This document shows positions 14,639 to 23,591 of a stretch of 29,803 nucleotides of DNA, one piece after another (the first letter of the stretch is position 1; each line of letters begins with the position of its first letter). The position numbers were made by a program, and so were the translations under genes. The notes under the pieces were generated by a model that worked only from the letters and a program-made list of their open reading frames with translations, had not been told where the DNA came from and did not search any database. Source of the stretch: JAQBFJ01 sp032123435 (GTDB lineage Bacteria; Verrucomicrobiota; Kiritimatiellia; UBA8416; JAQBFJ01); assembly GCA_032123435.1 (NCBI GenBank), contig JAQBFJ010000071.1, forward strand, positions 1 through 29,803. The letters run 5' to 3'.

Positions 14639-15846
14639 CACGAAACTTCATGAATAATGCACCTAGCGTTAAATGATTTCAAGGCCGCTTCATATACAGC
14701 ACGTACAGGAACGCCTTGTTTGTCAGCGCATGTGACGCAATCATCATGTTCGGGAGCGTGCGTGATGTCTTTTCCTCGCCATGAGCCTATCTTAATGCGA
14801 ACGGTACCGTAAGGGGTTTTTGTTTCGATATGACGCCGATCAAGAACGGTGCGCCGTGTTATGTATTCCCGCACCCCGAAAGTTGTGCTTTCCGTAAATA
14901 TCAGATCAAGCATTCGTTCTCTATCAGACGGCTTGCACAGTACGGTGAGCAGGATGCCGGATCGCTGTTTTTTCATTTGGATTGAGGTCATGAACACGTC
15001 CAGAGCGCCTTGTTCATTCAGTTTTTGCGCTAATGAGCCCAGCAGTTCCGGGATGGAGTCGTCTATATTGCATTCGAGAACAAGACATTCATCATGGTTT
15101 GAATCGGGAACCGTGCCGTGTTCAAGAAGCGTTGCCCTTAGCAGATTGGGTCTGTTGTTCATCTGTCTTTGCCCGAAGCCATGCCCGACTTTAGTTACAA
15201 TGCATTTCTTCTCAGTATTCTCTTTGCCGTGAGACTGTGTCCATGCGGTAAGAATGGCCGCGCCTGTGGGCGTGACCATTTCGAACGGTTCATCCGTCTG
15301 AACTACAGTAAATCCTTTGAGCAATTCGATTGTGGCCGGTGCAGGCACAGGGAGTGTCCCATGTTCACAAACCACCGTGCCGTTGCCGAGAGGCAGTGGT
15401 CCGATGTTAACATCGCTTATTTCCAGGATGTCCAGTGCTATGCATGCGCCAACTATATCAACTATAGCATCTTCAGCGCCCACTTCATGAAAATGAACCT
15501 CGTCCGGCGATATGCCGTGCACGAATGCTTCCGCACCGGCCAGTCTTTCGAAGACATTTAAACTCATTGTCTTAATGTTCTCAGGCAGGGCGCTGTTCGT
15601 TATAAGGTTTTTAATGTCGGTGAGATGTCGATGTTGAGTTTGTTTGGCATCTGGTATTATCACGTTGACCCTGGTGCCGTGCAAACCGTGACTCGCGCAG
15701 GGGACGGCCTCTATGCGGCATGGCCCGAGATTGAGGCACTGCAGTTTTTCGTTAAGAACGCTTATATCGGCGCCGGCATCAATCAGGGATGCAAGGATCA
15801 TGTCGCCGCTCGCTCCGCCAACACTGTCAAATCTTACGATTCTCAT
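14638..15846 (-). CDS. larC: LarC, nickel insertion protein for nickel-pincer nucleotide
   Basis: A 402-residue protein of the LarC (DUF111) family, which inserts nickel into the pyridinium bisthiocarboxylate mononucleotide to finish the nickel-pincer cofactor used by lactate racemase and relatives. The N-terminus FDSVGGASGDMILASLIDAG (6-25) is diagnostic, as are SPDEVHFHEVGAEDAIVDIVG (about 112-132) and FEMVTPTGAAIL; the C-terminal half has ECNIDDSIPELLG and TKTPYGTVRIKIG. In Lactiplantibacillus larC is made through a frameshift between two ORFs; here it is one continuous frame. It is last in the glyS-larB-larC order, 35 bases after larB. No larE or larA lies in the window. Confidence 0.92.
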   Translation of the reverse strand: MRIVRFDSVGGASGDMILASLIDAGADISVLNEKLQCLNLGPCRIEAVPCASHGLHGTRVNVIIPDAKQTQHRHLTDIKNLITNSALPENIKTMSLNVFERLAGAEAFVHGISPDEVHFHEVGAEDAIVDIVGACIALDILEISDVNIGPLPLGNGTVVCEHGTLPVPAPATIELLKGFTVVQTDEPFEMVTPTGAAILTAWTQSHGKENTEKKCIVTKVGHGFGQRQMNNRPNLLRATLLEHGTVPDSNHDECLVLECNIDDSIPELLGSLAQKLNEQGALDVFMTSIQMKKQRSGILLTVLCKPSDRERMLDLIFTESTTFGVREYITRRTVLDRRHIETKTPYGTVRIKIGSWRGKDITHAPEHDDCVTCADKQGVPVRAVYEAALKSFNARCIIHEVS

Positions 15847-15881
15847 TGCATGTAATCTTTTTTTGTGACAGCAGGTTCAAG

Positions 15882-16571
15882 TCACTTCGTATTGCCGATT
15901 CTGTTTATGAGCGCGGCGGCTACACCGGCTCCGAACCCGTTATCTATATTTACTACGGAAATACCGGGCACACATGAATTCAGCATGGCCAGTAACGCGG
16001 CTATGCCGTTCATGCTGGTTCCGTATCCCACGCTTGTAGGGACAGCGATGATGGGCTTGTCTATCAAACCTCCGATAACGGAAGGAAGTGCGCCTTCCAT
16101 GCCTGCCACTACAATAACTGCTCTGGCTGATTTCAGGAGGTCGATATGTTTCATGAGTCTGTGAAGTCCAGCAACTCCGACATCGTATATGCGTTCCACT
16201 TTTGCGCCCATATGCTCGGCGGTAAGCGCGGCTTCATCAGCGACGGGCAGATCTGATGTGCCAGCGCAAACCACGGCAACCAGTCCGGATAGCACTGGCA
16301 TGTCAGTTACCTGCATTGTAATGGCGCGTGCTGATTCATGATAGATTGCTTGTGGTAATTCCTTTTTTACAACAGCGTATTGTTCCGGTTGTGCTCTTGT
16401 GGCCAATACATTCTGCTCTGCCGCATGAAGGGATTTCATGATCTCCACGATTTGATGCGCTGTTTTGCCTGGACAATATATTACTTCCGGGATGCCGCAT
16501 CTGTTGATCCTGTCGGTATCTACACGAGCGAATCCGAGGTCATGTTCTTTTTCGTTTGAGCTGTGTTTCAT
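15882..16571 (-). CDS. larB: LarB, pyridinium-3,5-biscarboxylate mononucleotide synthase
   Basis: A 229-residue LarB-family protein. LarB carboxylates and hydrolyses nicotinic acid adenine dinucleotide to give the pyridinium biscarboxylate precursor of the nickel-pincer nucleotide. The C-terminal AIR-carboxylase-like (PurE-type) domain spans about 90-225, with VVCAGTSDLPVADEAALTAE (101-120), YDVGVAGLHR (129-138), VVAGMEGALPSV (154-165) and NSCVPGISVVNIDNGFGAG; Cys200 sits where the family has its covalent catalytic cysteine. FARVDTDR near the N-terminus is also typical. It begins five bases after glyS and precedes larC, so the three genes are probably one transcript. Confidence 0.92.
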   Translation of the reverse strand: MKHSSNEKEHDLGFARVDTDRINRCGIPEVIYCPGKTAHQIVEIMKSLHAAEQNVLATRAQPEQYAVVKKELPQAIYHESARAITMQVTDMPVLSGLVAVVCAGTSDLPVADEAALTAEHMGAKVERIYDVGVAGLHRLMKHIDLLKSARAVIVVAGMEGALPSVIGGLIDKPIIAVPTSVGYGTSMNGIAALLAMLNSCVPGISVVNIDNGFGAGVAAALINRIGNTK

Positions 16572-16576
16572 TGTTT

Positions 16577-18046
16577 TTAAGAATTTGTCAAAGTGTTATG
16601 CAGTTTCGTTATTACTTCTTCAATAGATAACCGTTCCTGGATCATGGTATCTCGGTCGCGTAATGTGACTGTGTCGTCTGTCAGCGTCGTAAAGTCCACT
16701 GTAATGCAGAATGGGGTGCCGATTTCATCCTGACGTCTGTAACGCCTGCCTATGGCGCCCGTCTGATCCCAGAAAGACGGCCAGTTATGCCTGACCTTAT
16801 CAAAGACTTTGCGTGCCTTTTCAACAAGATCCGGCTTATTCTTGAGAAGTGGAAATACAGCCACCTTAACAGGTGCCATTTGAGGATGGAACCGCATGAC
16901 CGTTCGCGATTCATATCCTTCTGGAGCCTGTTTGCCCGGTTCGGCTTCAATTACCACAGCGCTCTGATTATCGGATGTTTTACTGTCGCCGGCATCCTTG
17001 TTTTCCGTGGATGCTGGTATCCATTCTTCCCTGTACGCATTGCAGATAAGGGCTAATGCGATTCTATCCACACCGGCTGATGGTTCGATAATGTGTGGAA
17101 GATATTTTTCGTTTGTTTCCTGGTCGAAATATTCCATTGATTTGCCGCTGAACTCCTGATGCTTCCTGAGATCGAAATCGCCTCTTGCGGCTATTCCTTC
17201 GAGTTCCTGTGTGCCGAACGGGAAATCATACGCTATGTCCGTGCAGGCTGACGCATAATGGGCTAGTTTATCTTTTTCATGCACGTCCAGTTTAAGTTTC
17301 TCGTGCGGCAATCCTATTGACTGGTACCATTTGAGTCTTTCCGCTACCCAGTATTCATGCCATTCACTGTCGGTGCCGGGTTTTATGAAGAACTCGAGTT
17401 CCATTTGTTCGAATTCGCGTGATCTGAACGTATAATTTCTTGGATTAATCTCGTTTCTGAACGCCTTGCCGATCTGTGCTATGCCGAAAGGAACCTTCTG
17501 GCGCGAAGTTGCGAGAACATTGTTGAACTGTACGAAAATACCTTGTGCTGTTTCCGGACGCAGGTAAGCTTTTGCCGAATCGTCCTCAACAGGGCCGACA
17601 AAAGTCTTGAACATGAGATCGAACGAACGCGGCTCAGTGAAATCCTTCGCGCCGCATGTGCACTTTATGCCGTCAGGAATTTTGAATCCGTCTGCAGTTT
17701 TAATGAGTGATTTGCCTTGTTCTTCGCAGAAGGCGTCCGCCTTATAGCGTTTTTTACAAACCCTGCAGTCAATCATCGGATCTGAAAAGCCGCCAATATG
17801 GCCTGAAGCTTCCCAGACTCGGGGATGCATGATTATTGACGCATCTAACCCGACTACGTTTTCACGAGAGGTGACCATGGTTCGCCACCAGGATTCCTTG
17901 ATGTTTCTTTTCAGTTCTGTTCCCAATGGCCCGTAATCCCAGAACCCGTTTATTCCGCCGTAGATTTCAGAACTTTGGAAAATGAACCCGCGTCTCTTGC
18001 AGAGAGAAGAAATGGCGTCCAATTTTGGTTTAGAGCTTTCTTTCAT
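16577..18046 (-). CDS. glyS: Glycyl-tRNA synthetase, single-chain (alpha2) type
   Basis: A 489-residue class II synthetase of the homodimeric type found in archaea, eukaryotes and some bacteria, not the alpha/beta type of E. coli. It attaches glycine to tRNA(Gly). Motifs are GFIFQSSEIYGGINGFWDYGPLG (15-37), a zinc-ribbon-like insert (CRVCKKRYKADAFCEE and CTCGAKD), motif 2 in RPETAQGIF and FRNEINPRNYTFRSREFEQ, and motif 3 in EPSAGVDRIALAL. The C-terminal anticodon-binding domain starts around residue 385 (MAPVKVAVFPLL). A serine/acid-rich spacer (ASTENKDAGDSKTSDNQS) sits between domains. A TATAAT on the minus strand at 18078-18073 precedes the ATG by 27 bases. First gene of the operon with larB and larC. 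Confidence 0.95.
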   Translation of the reverse strand: MKESSKPKLDAISSLCKRRGFIFQSSEIYGGINGFWDYGPLGTELKRNIKESWWRTMVTSRENVVGLDASIIMHPRVWEASGHIGGFSDPMIDCRVCKKRYKADAFCEEQGKSLIKTADGFKIPDGIKCTCGAKDFTEPRSFDLMFKTFVGPVEDDSAKAYLRPETAQGIFVQFNNVLATSRQKVPFGIAQIGKAFRNEINPRNYTFRSREFEQMELEFFIKPGTDSEWHEYWVAERLKWYQSIGLPHEKLKLDVHEKDKLAHYASACTDIAYDFPFGTQELEGIAARGDFDLRKHQEFSGKSMEYFDQETNEKYLPHIIEPSAGVDRIALALICNAYREEWIPASTENKDAGDSKTSDNQSAVVIEAEPGKQAPEGYESRTVMRFHPQMAPVKVAVFPLLKNKPDLVEKARKVFDKVRHNWPSFWDQTGAIGRRYRRQDEIGTPFCITVDFTTLTDDTVTLRDRDTMIQERLSIEEVITKLHNTLTNS

Positions 18047-18097
18047 AGCGACGTATCTTGTGAAAGATGTTAATTATAGTCAAGAATCATTAACGCA

Positions 18098-18116
18098 ACA
18101 TGGCCATTTGCCATGT
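18098..18116. promoter_or_regulatory. Inverted repeat in divergent glyS / kinase promoter region
   Basis: ACATGGC (18098-18104) and GCCATGT (18110-18116) form a perfect 7-bp inverted repeat around CATTT, in the 174-bp gap between divergent glyS and the first LPS kinase gene. It overlaps where a -35 box for the glyS TATAAT (18078-18073) would sit. It could be an operator; evidence is limited to symmetry and place. Confidence 0.3.
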
Positions 18117-18220
18117 GTCTGTTGTAATTGAATGTGATAATTTTTGCCTCTTCGACCTTCTTGTCTATTATTGGAATACCTGTCTTGTGTTTGTGTTTAA
18201 AGTAATGTAGTTTTAAGACC

Positions 18221-19063
18221 ATGAAATTGGGGGATAATACCGTTGATTCAACGGCGCAAGGCAAAACTGCGGGAATTGGAAGTCGCAGTGATGCGAATGA
18301 TTCACAATGTTGCGCGTGTTCATCTGGTCTGAATGTTGATCGCCTGGTATTGGGCTCAATTGTATGGCATGTCTGTCGCCAGCATAAGGAACGCGTTAAA
18401 CAATGGCTTTTAACGGAGCTTGTTGGTGTATTTGAAAAGGACGATGGTATTTTCAAGAACGAACCCGGCAGACGAGTTGCCACAGCGGCTGGCCTTGTTG
18501 TTAAAGAGAGGACACCGTTGGACGGAAAATCTGTATTGCGTTTCGGACTGCGTCGATCTGGTGCTTGTCGAGCGTATAAGCTGGGATATGCTTTGATTAC
18601 GCGTAATATACCAACTCCACTGCCGATGGCGTGGGCAACGGTGCGTTATATGGGTTTGCGCATTAAGGATTATATTATAACGGAAGAACTGGGAAGCTCT
18701 GTTACACTGCCGGAGAGATTGCAGGAAATTAAAGGTAACAATGAACAAAGAGAAAAGTTGATCAGATTAATGGGTGAGCTCTTAGCGGCATTTCATTCGA
18801 ATGGCTTTTCTAATCGTGATCTTAAAGGGGGCAATGTGCTCGTGACAAATAACGGAGTCCAGAAGTTGTGGGTCGTTGACATGGATGGGGTCTGTTGTTG
18901 CCGTAGAATATCAAGATGGCGGGCAGGAAGAGATTTCGCACCAATGATTCGAGAGCTGGAAATACATTGTCCGCCCAGCGCATCCGATGTTGCTATACTA
19001 CTGGCCGCTTACAATGAGGCGGTTCCTGGCCGGCTTAGAAGAAGTGAATTGCCCCGGATATAA
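18221..19063 (+). CDS. LPS kinase-like protein (WaaP/InaA/Kdo kinase family) 1
   Basis: A 280-residue protein with an atypical protein-kinase fold used by LPS core kinases. Likely key residues are Lys95 (LVVKERTP), Asp200 and Asn205 in FSNRDLKGGNVLV (the catalytic loop) and Asp220 in VVDMDG (metal-binding). Two features are typical of WaaP-like enzymes that phosphorylate heptose or Kdo at the cytoplasmic face: a compact lobe without the eukaryotic activation segment, and C-terminal RDFAPMIRELE. The first 35 residues, including a CCAC run, have no clear match, and the true start could be later (for example near residue 63). The next gene is another kinase of the same fold, six bases on. The substrate is inferred from the cluster. 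Confidence 0.78.
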   Translation: MKLGDNTVDSTAQGKTAGIGSRSDANDSQCCACSSGLNVDRLVLGSIVWHVCRQHKERVKQWLLTELVGVFEKDDGIFKNEPGRRVATAAGLVVKERTPLDGKSVLRFGLRRSGACRAYKLGYALITRNIPTPLPMAWATVRYMGLRIKDYIITEELGSSVTLPERLQEIKGNNEQREKLIRLMGELLAAFHSNGFSNRDLKGGNVLVTNNGVQKLWVVDMDGVCCCRRISRWRAGRDFAPMIRELEIHCPPSASDVAILLAAYNEAVPGRLRRSELPRI

Positions 19064-19069
19064 TTAACC

Positions 19070-19909
19070 ATGGAATCATACCGTGACGCTGACAAGATGG
19101 CTGTGAATTTGTGGCGGGAAACCAGAGCGGCGTCAGGCCGGTTTGGCTGTAGCCTGCGTATCCATACGTGTCGAGAGGATGAATCATGGCTGAGCGCGAT
19201 GCGGTCCTATTGGAATGATAAACTTCCGGGATTAACGCGAGTCAACAGTTCTCCCATAGCTGTCGTTTTTAAAGGAAATTTGCCTGGTGATACACAGATT
19301 CTTTACTTTAAACGATTTCTCATGCGTGACTGGTGCGATGTTGTTAAGCATGTATTCCGGCGATCCCGGGCTGAAAGAGAAGTTAACGGTATTAAGCTGG
19401 CCAGATCCATTGGCATTAAGACGCCCAGTCCATTGTGCGTTATCGAGGAACGGTTCTTGAGTCAAGCCATAGGTAGTGCGTTGATCTCATGCGCGGTGCT
19501 GAATGTTGAAAGTCTGGCCGAATGTCTTAAAGATGCGTCTTTGACGTTTTCAGTTAAAAAAGAGTTGCTGGAATCTTTAGGCAGGGAAGTTGCCCGGTGG
19601 CATAACGCCGGGTTATGTCATGGTGACATGCGTTCGGGTAATGTTCTTTGCCGGTGCGATGAAGCAGGCATCGATTTTTATTGGCTGGATAACGAGAGAA
19701 GTCGAAAGGTTAAAAGCGTGAAGGAGCAAGCCAGGAATTTGATGCAATTGAATATGACGCGTGACGGCGTGAACCTGACGGACAGGATGCGGTTCTGGCG
19801 CGCGTATGTTGCCGAGGCCGGTTACGACAGGGAACAGGCGGATAAGATGCTTAAAATTGTCATTGAATGGACGCGAAAGCGTTGGCAAGGAAGGGGTTGG
19901 TGCCAATGA
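19070..19909 (+). CDS. LPS kinase-like protein (WaaP/InaA/Kdo kinase family) 2
   Basis: A 279-residue kinase-fold protein. Lys81 (YFKRF), the catalytic loop LCHGDMRSGNVLC (His184, Asp186, Asn191) and Asp207 in YWLDNERSR fit the lipopolysaccharide kinase family better than its neighbour does, since the HGD form is canonical. The segment AEREVNGIKLARSIGIKTPSP matches the helix and strand after the beta-3 lysine. It should phosphorylate a core sugar in the cytoplasm, which in other bacteria stabilises the outer membrane. Its stop overlaps the next glycosyltransferase start (ATGA), so both are co-translated. It differs clearly from the upstream kinase, so the pair is not a recent duplication. Confidence 0.82.
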   Translation: MESYRDADKMAVNLWRETRAASGRFGCSLRIHTCREDESWLSAMRSYWNDKLPGLTRVNSSPIAVVFKGNLPGDTQILYFKRFLMRDWCDVVKHVFRRSRAEREVNGIKLARSIGIKTPSPLCVIEERFLSQAIGSALISCAVLNVESLAECLKDASLTFSVKKELLESLGREVARWHNAGLCHGDMRSGNVLCRCDEAGIDFYWLDNERSRKVKSVKEQARNLMQLNMTRDGVNLTDRMRFWRAYVAEAGYDREQADKMLKIVIEWTRKRWQGRGWCQ

Positions 19910-21039
19910 ATGTTCTGCATCTGCTCAGTAATCATAGATGGACGGAAAGGGCTGAACCGGCGGCGGATCTGGCTGTTGCTCAGAAAAAGCTTGGAGCGCA
20001 TGTAGTGTTCGCGTGCGGCCGTTCTGAAGGAGATCTCATTATAGAGAATACTGTAGAGTATCAGGTGCAACAAAAGGGGTTGTCTCCCTTGTTGCTGGAA
20101 TTGCCTAAACATTTTAAATTGGGCGCGGCTTGGCGAGATGTACCTTTGCTTCGTAAAATAATAAACGAAGAAAAAATTCATATTGTTCATTGTCATATGG
20201 AGAATGCTCATTTGATGGCATGTCTCGCGCGGAGACGTAAGTCAAAATTTATCATAATAATGAACTGTTATGATCCTGATGGGCCGGAAAAGGGGCTGAG
20301 ATCGTGGTATTGTCATAAATTCGGAACAAGAGGGCTGGTAACAGTAAGCGACCGTTCGAAGCAACGGGCAATAGAGAAATTCGGATTTCGGCCTGACAGC
20401 GTTTGTCTGATTGAGCCGGGAATCGATCTGGCGCGGTTTGATCCGCTTAAACATGTTGAAGGTGATAGAATTAGTTTTGGTCTGAATGAAAGTGATTTTG
20501 TCGTTGGAATGGTGACTCGTATCAGGCAGGAAAGAAGGCTTGATGTAGCGATTGATGCTGTTGGTCGGCTCGCTTCAGAAATTCCGGAGTTGCGCTTGTT
20601 TATTGTTGGACGCGGAAAAGATGTTCCGGGTGTTATATTGAAACCTGCAGAACGAAAAGGGGTCAGGGATAAAGTAGTGCTGGCCGGTTACTGCCGGGGA
20701 GATAAGCTGGTTTCGGCTTATCGCGCCATGGACGCTCTGTTTTACGCTGTTCCGGGGACGGACAAGTCCTGCCGCACAGTCAGGGAGGCAATGGGCTCTG
20801 GTATACCCGTAATAGCATCAAAAACGGGAATCCTTCCTGAATTGGTTGATGATAATGTTAATGGCAGATTGGTGGACTTGTCGGCAATAAGTCTGGCGGA
20901 AGTTATTTCGGACTTGTATAAGAATCGCATGAGATTGAAGGAATTGGGGGAGTCAGCACTTATAACTGCCCGAAAAAGGTTTGCGTCTGAAACCAGCGCG
21001 CAAAAGGCTCTGAAGTTTTATGAGAATCTGATAAAATGA
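19906..21039 (+). CDS. GT4-type (GT-B fold) glycosyltransferase 1
   Basis: A 377-residue glycosyltransferase starting at ATG 19906, which overlaps the kinase stop and follows an AGGAAGGGG ribosome site; an upstream in-frame ATG at 19867 would overlap the kinase far more. The N-terminal Rossmann half has MNVLHLLSNHRWTERAEPAA and a VHCHMENAHLMAC strand; the C-terminal half has VGMVTRIRQERRLDVAIDAV, LFIVGRGKD and REAMGSGIPVIASKTGILPE, which holds the EX7E-like nucleotide-sugar site of GT4. It adds one sugar to LPS core or a similar acceptor at the inner membrane. Donor unknown. Confidence 0.88.
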   Translation: MNVLHLLSNHRWTERAEPAADLAVAQKKLGAHVVFACGRSEGDLIIENTVEYQVQQKGLSPLLLELPKHFKLGAAWRDVPLLRKIINEEKIHIVHCHMENAHLMACLARRRKSKFIIIMNCYDPDGPEKGLRSWYCHKFGTRGLVTVSDRSKQRAIEKFGFRPDSVCLIEPGIDLARFDPLKHVEGDRISFGLNESDFVVGMVTRIRQERRLDVAIDAVGRLASEIPELRLFIVGRGKDVPGVILKPAERKGVRDKVVLAGYCRGDKLVSAYRAMDALFYAVPGTDKSCRTVREAMGSGIPVIASKTGILPELVDDNVNGRLVDLSAISLAEVISDLYKNRMRLKELGESALITARKRFASETSAQKALKFYENLIK

Positions 21040-21067
21040 CTGGAGCCCGACTGGACTGATTTAAAGT

Positions 21068-22210
21068 ATGAATATTACAATATGTACAAAACATTTTTCG
21101 GCGAATGGAGGGCAGGAACGATTCTGTGTTCGACTGGCTTCGTTTCTTGCCGGGCGTGGACATAAGGTAAAAGTTCTTGCCGTGAGCGGGGCACCTATAG
21201 CGGGTGTAGATTTACATATAGTGCCCACACCAGCGATTATTCCCAGATCAGCACGTGATTGGATGTATGGAAAAATATTAGCGCGTGCTATGGTGTCACA
21301 CAGCGCGGATGTTTCATTTGGCGATCAGAAGACATGGGGATGTTCTGTGATTCGGCCGGGAGGCGGTGTTGAGCGTCAGTATTGGCGTAGACGGTTATTT
21401 AATCAGCGGAATCGAATTAATCCTGCTGTTATGCTTCCAGGAATGTTGTTGAAAATGTACTTTGATATGCGCGCCGAAGCCAATGGTTATAATTCCGACA
21501 AGCTGAAATGCGTGATAGCCAATTCGTGTATGGTAAGAAATGGCTTGTTGGACAGTTTCCCAGACTTAAGCGGCAAAGTTGAAGTAGTGTATAATGGAGC
21601 GGATGTTGACAGGTTTACACCGGGCAACGTTGATAAATGGCGTCGTGAAACAGCCGCAGGTATCGGGTTGAATCCTGATTGTCTTACAGGTGTATTTGTA
21701 GCCAATAATTTTGCCCTCAAGGGGCTCAGGCAGGCTATAGAAACAATAGCCGGATTAACGAATGGCGGCAAACATAGTGTTCAATTGATAATTGCTGGAG
21801 GCGGGCGCAGTAAACGGTATGCGCAGTTGATAAGAAAAAGGGGGTTGCAGGATTTTGTGCGTTTCGTAGGCCAGTCGGAAGAAATGGAACGATATTACGC
21901 GGCAGCCGATTTTTTGCTCTTTCCAACTTTCTATGATCCATGCGCGAATGTAACCCTTGAAGCGCTTGCGGCCGGATTGCCGGTGATTACCACGAAAATG
22001 AACGGCGCGCATGACTTATTGGATGATAGACATGGATGTGTGGTGGATCATCCCTGTGAGGTTGGTGCTATGGCCGATTTCATCATTGGTTTAGAGGATA
22101 AGAACCGGCTGGCGAAGATGAAAGTTGCCGCCAGAACATTGGCTGAACAGCACAGAATTGCCGCAAAATTAACAAGGATAGAAAAGATTTTAGAAAACAG
22201 CGCTTGTTAA
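21068..22210 (+). CDS. GT4-type glycosyltransferase 2 (WaaG-like)
   Basis: A 380-residue GT-B enzyme. The N-terminus HFSANGGQERFCVRLASFLA, the VSFGDQKTWGCSVIRPGGGVE segment and the C-terminal YAAADFLLFPTFYDPCANVT plus LEALAAGLPVITT resemble WaaG, the GT4 enzyme that adds the first hexose to the heptose region of LPS core. In E. coli and Pseudomonas, waaG also lies next to waaP. The glutamate of the EX7E motif is in LEALAAG. It follows the first glycosyltransferase after 28 bases. Calling it waaG would need phylogenetic support, so no symbol is given. Confidence 0.88.
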   Translation: MNITICTKHFSANGGQERFCVRLASFLAGRGHKVKVLAVSGAPIAGVDLHIVPTPAIIPRSARDWMYGKILARAMVSHSADVSFGDQKTWGCSVIRPGGGVERQYWRRRLFNQRNRINPAVMLPGMLLKMYFDMRAEANGYNSDKLKCVIANSCMVRNGLLDSFPDLSGKVEVVYNGADVDRFTPGNVDKWRRETAAGIGLNPDCLTGVFVANNFALKGLRQAIETIAGLTNGGKHSVQLIIAGGGRSKRYAQLIRKRGLQDFVRFVGQSEEMERYYAAADFLLFPTFYDPCANVTLEALAAGLPVITTKMNGAHDLLDDRHGCVVDHPCEVGAMADFIIGLEDKNRLAKMKVAARTLAEQHRIAAKLTRIEKILENSAC

Positions 22211-22319
22211 GACACGTGATGCCTGTGTAAGGCTTGATTGATGGCGGGATTTGTTGTTGTGCAGGCAGTCTGTTCGCGCGATAAGCGTTCAGGCGGATAA
22301 GGGTGAAAAAAGGTTTTTT

Positions 22320-23297
22320 ATGAAAGTACTGGTTCTTACTGTTGGTGATGCCGAAACCGCAAGTACAAAATACAGGATTGTGCAACATGAGGGGTTCTTA
22401 AGGGATCAAGGTGTTCATCTTGAATATGTCAGGCGTGAAAATATTGACATGAATACAGTTGCTCTGGCTTCACGGGTGGACGCGGTATTGAATCAGAAGT
22501 GTCTGTTCAACGTATTGCTGGCAGACAGGATCATTTCCGCCTGTAAGCATACGGTATTTGATTATGATGATGCGATTTACACAAGACCGGGCAAACCGCA
22601 TTCATGGTTGACGAGATTGCGTGTAAGACAGCGTTTAAACATATGGTTGAAGCGCAGTAACGTTGTCATGCCGGCAAACCAGTATTTGGCGGAATACGCG
22701 CGTAACCGGTCCGAACATGTTCAGGTGGTTCCGATGTCTCTTGATTTGACAAAGTGGAGGCCGGTTTCCAAACCTGTGTCGAAGACTGTTGTGCTTGGCT
22801 GGGCCGGGGCGCCAGTGAATATTGTTAACATTGAGCGGATTGAAACTGTTTTGAGCAGGATAGTAAAATCTTTTCCTAATGTGCGAGTGGCAGTTCTTTC
22901 CGGTAAAAAGCCCAAGTTGAATATTCCTTTCGATTATCACCCCTTTAGTCCGGGATTGGAGCATGGTTTTGTGCAGAGCCTGGATATAGGATTATTGCCT
23001 TTGCCTGATGAGGAATATTCACGGGGCAAATCGCCTATAAAAGCAATTCAATATTTATCATGCGGTGTGCCGATAGTTGGTAACATATTTGGTGCAACTC
23101 GTGAAATATGTAATTCAGAAAACAGCATTTCAGTACAGACGGAAAGAGACTGGATTGACGCGCTGGCCGGGCTTATCAATAACAGAAGTATGATTACAAG
23201 ACTTGGAATGGCTGGCAGGAGATGGGTTGAGCAAAATTTCGACTCGGTAAAGACGGGTCAATTGCTCTTGAATTGCCTTTGTCCGAATATTACATGA
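22320..23297 (+). CDS. GT-B fold glycosyltransferase 3
   Basis: A 325-residue protein starting at ATG 22320 (MKVLVLTVGDAETAST); the open frame extends upstream to 22251, but the hydrophobic first strand and the family style place the start here. FDYDDAIYTRPGKPH (about 81-95), LGWAGAPVNI, DIGLLPLPDEEYSRGKSPIKAIQYL and SCGVPIVGN are features of a GT1/GT4-type group in which the last motif binds the nucleotide sugar. It is the last gene of the five-gene plus-strand cluster, 109 bases after the WaaG-like gene. Its acceptor is unknown. Confidence 0.83.
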   Translation: MKVLVLTVGDAETASTKYRIVQHEGFLRDQGVHLEYVRRENIDMNTVALASRVDAVLNQKCLFNVLLADRIISACKHTVFDYDDAIYTRPGKPHSWLTRLRVRQRLNIWLKRSNVVMPANQYLAEYARNRSEHVQVVPMSLDLTKWRPVSKPVSKTVVLGWAGAPVNIVNIERIETVLSRIVKSFPNVRVAVLSGKKPKLNIPFDYHPFSPGLEHGFVQSLDIGLLPLPDEEYSRGKSPIKAIQYLSCGVPIVGNIFGATREICNSENSISVQTERDWIDALAGLINNRSMITRLGMAGRRWVEQNFDSVKTGQLLLNCLCPNIT

Positions 23298-23403
23298 AAA
23301 TCAGCAAGGAGATGAAGGGAAAGTTTTTGACCCCACTTCGCTGATAAGCTACGTAGGGCAGGCAGGATTACAGGATCTACGGGATAGAATAAGGGATTGG
23401 ATC

Positions 23404-23445
23404 CGTGAAATATCAATAGACTGATAACTCTATTGATATTTCACG
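23404..23445. repeat. Perfect 17-bp hairpin, possible bidirectional terminator
   Basis: CGTGAAATATCAATAGA (23404-23420) and TCTATTGATATTTCACG (23429-23445) pair perfectly around an 8-base loop. It lies 106 bases after the last plus-strand glycosyltransferase and between convergent operons, where a terminator is expected. It is AT-rich and lacks a T run, so a mobile-hairpin origin is equally possible. Confidence 0.5.
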
Positions 23446-23535
23446 ACCGCTTCTGATGTTCAGGAACTGAACTCTTCGGCGTTCCGTGCCATCGGCTTGC
23501 TTATTTAAACGACAATCTTCCCCATCAAGAAAACT

Positions 23536-23591
23536 GTTCAGGAAATGTGGAAGAAAACTACTGTTTTATACAGATTTCCTGAACCATCTTG
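23536..23591. repeat. Conserved-loop hairpin repeat, copy B
   Basis: Arms GTTCAGGAAAT (23536-23546) and ATTTCCTGAAC (23574-23584) pair perfectly, with AAAACTACTGTTTTAT inside and CATCTTG after. Compared with copy A at 1390-1446, one arm base pair has changed on both sides (G-C to A-T), which keeps the stem. Confidence 0.75.
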
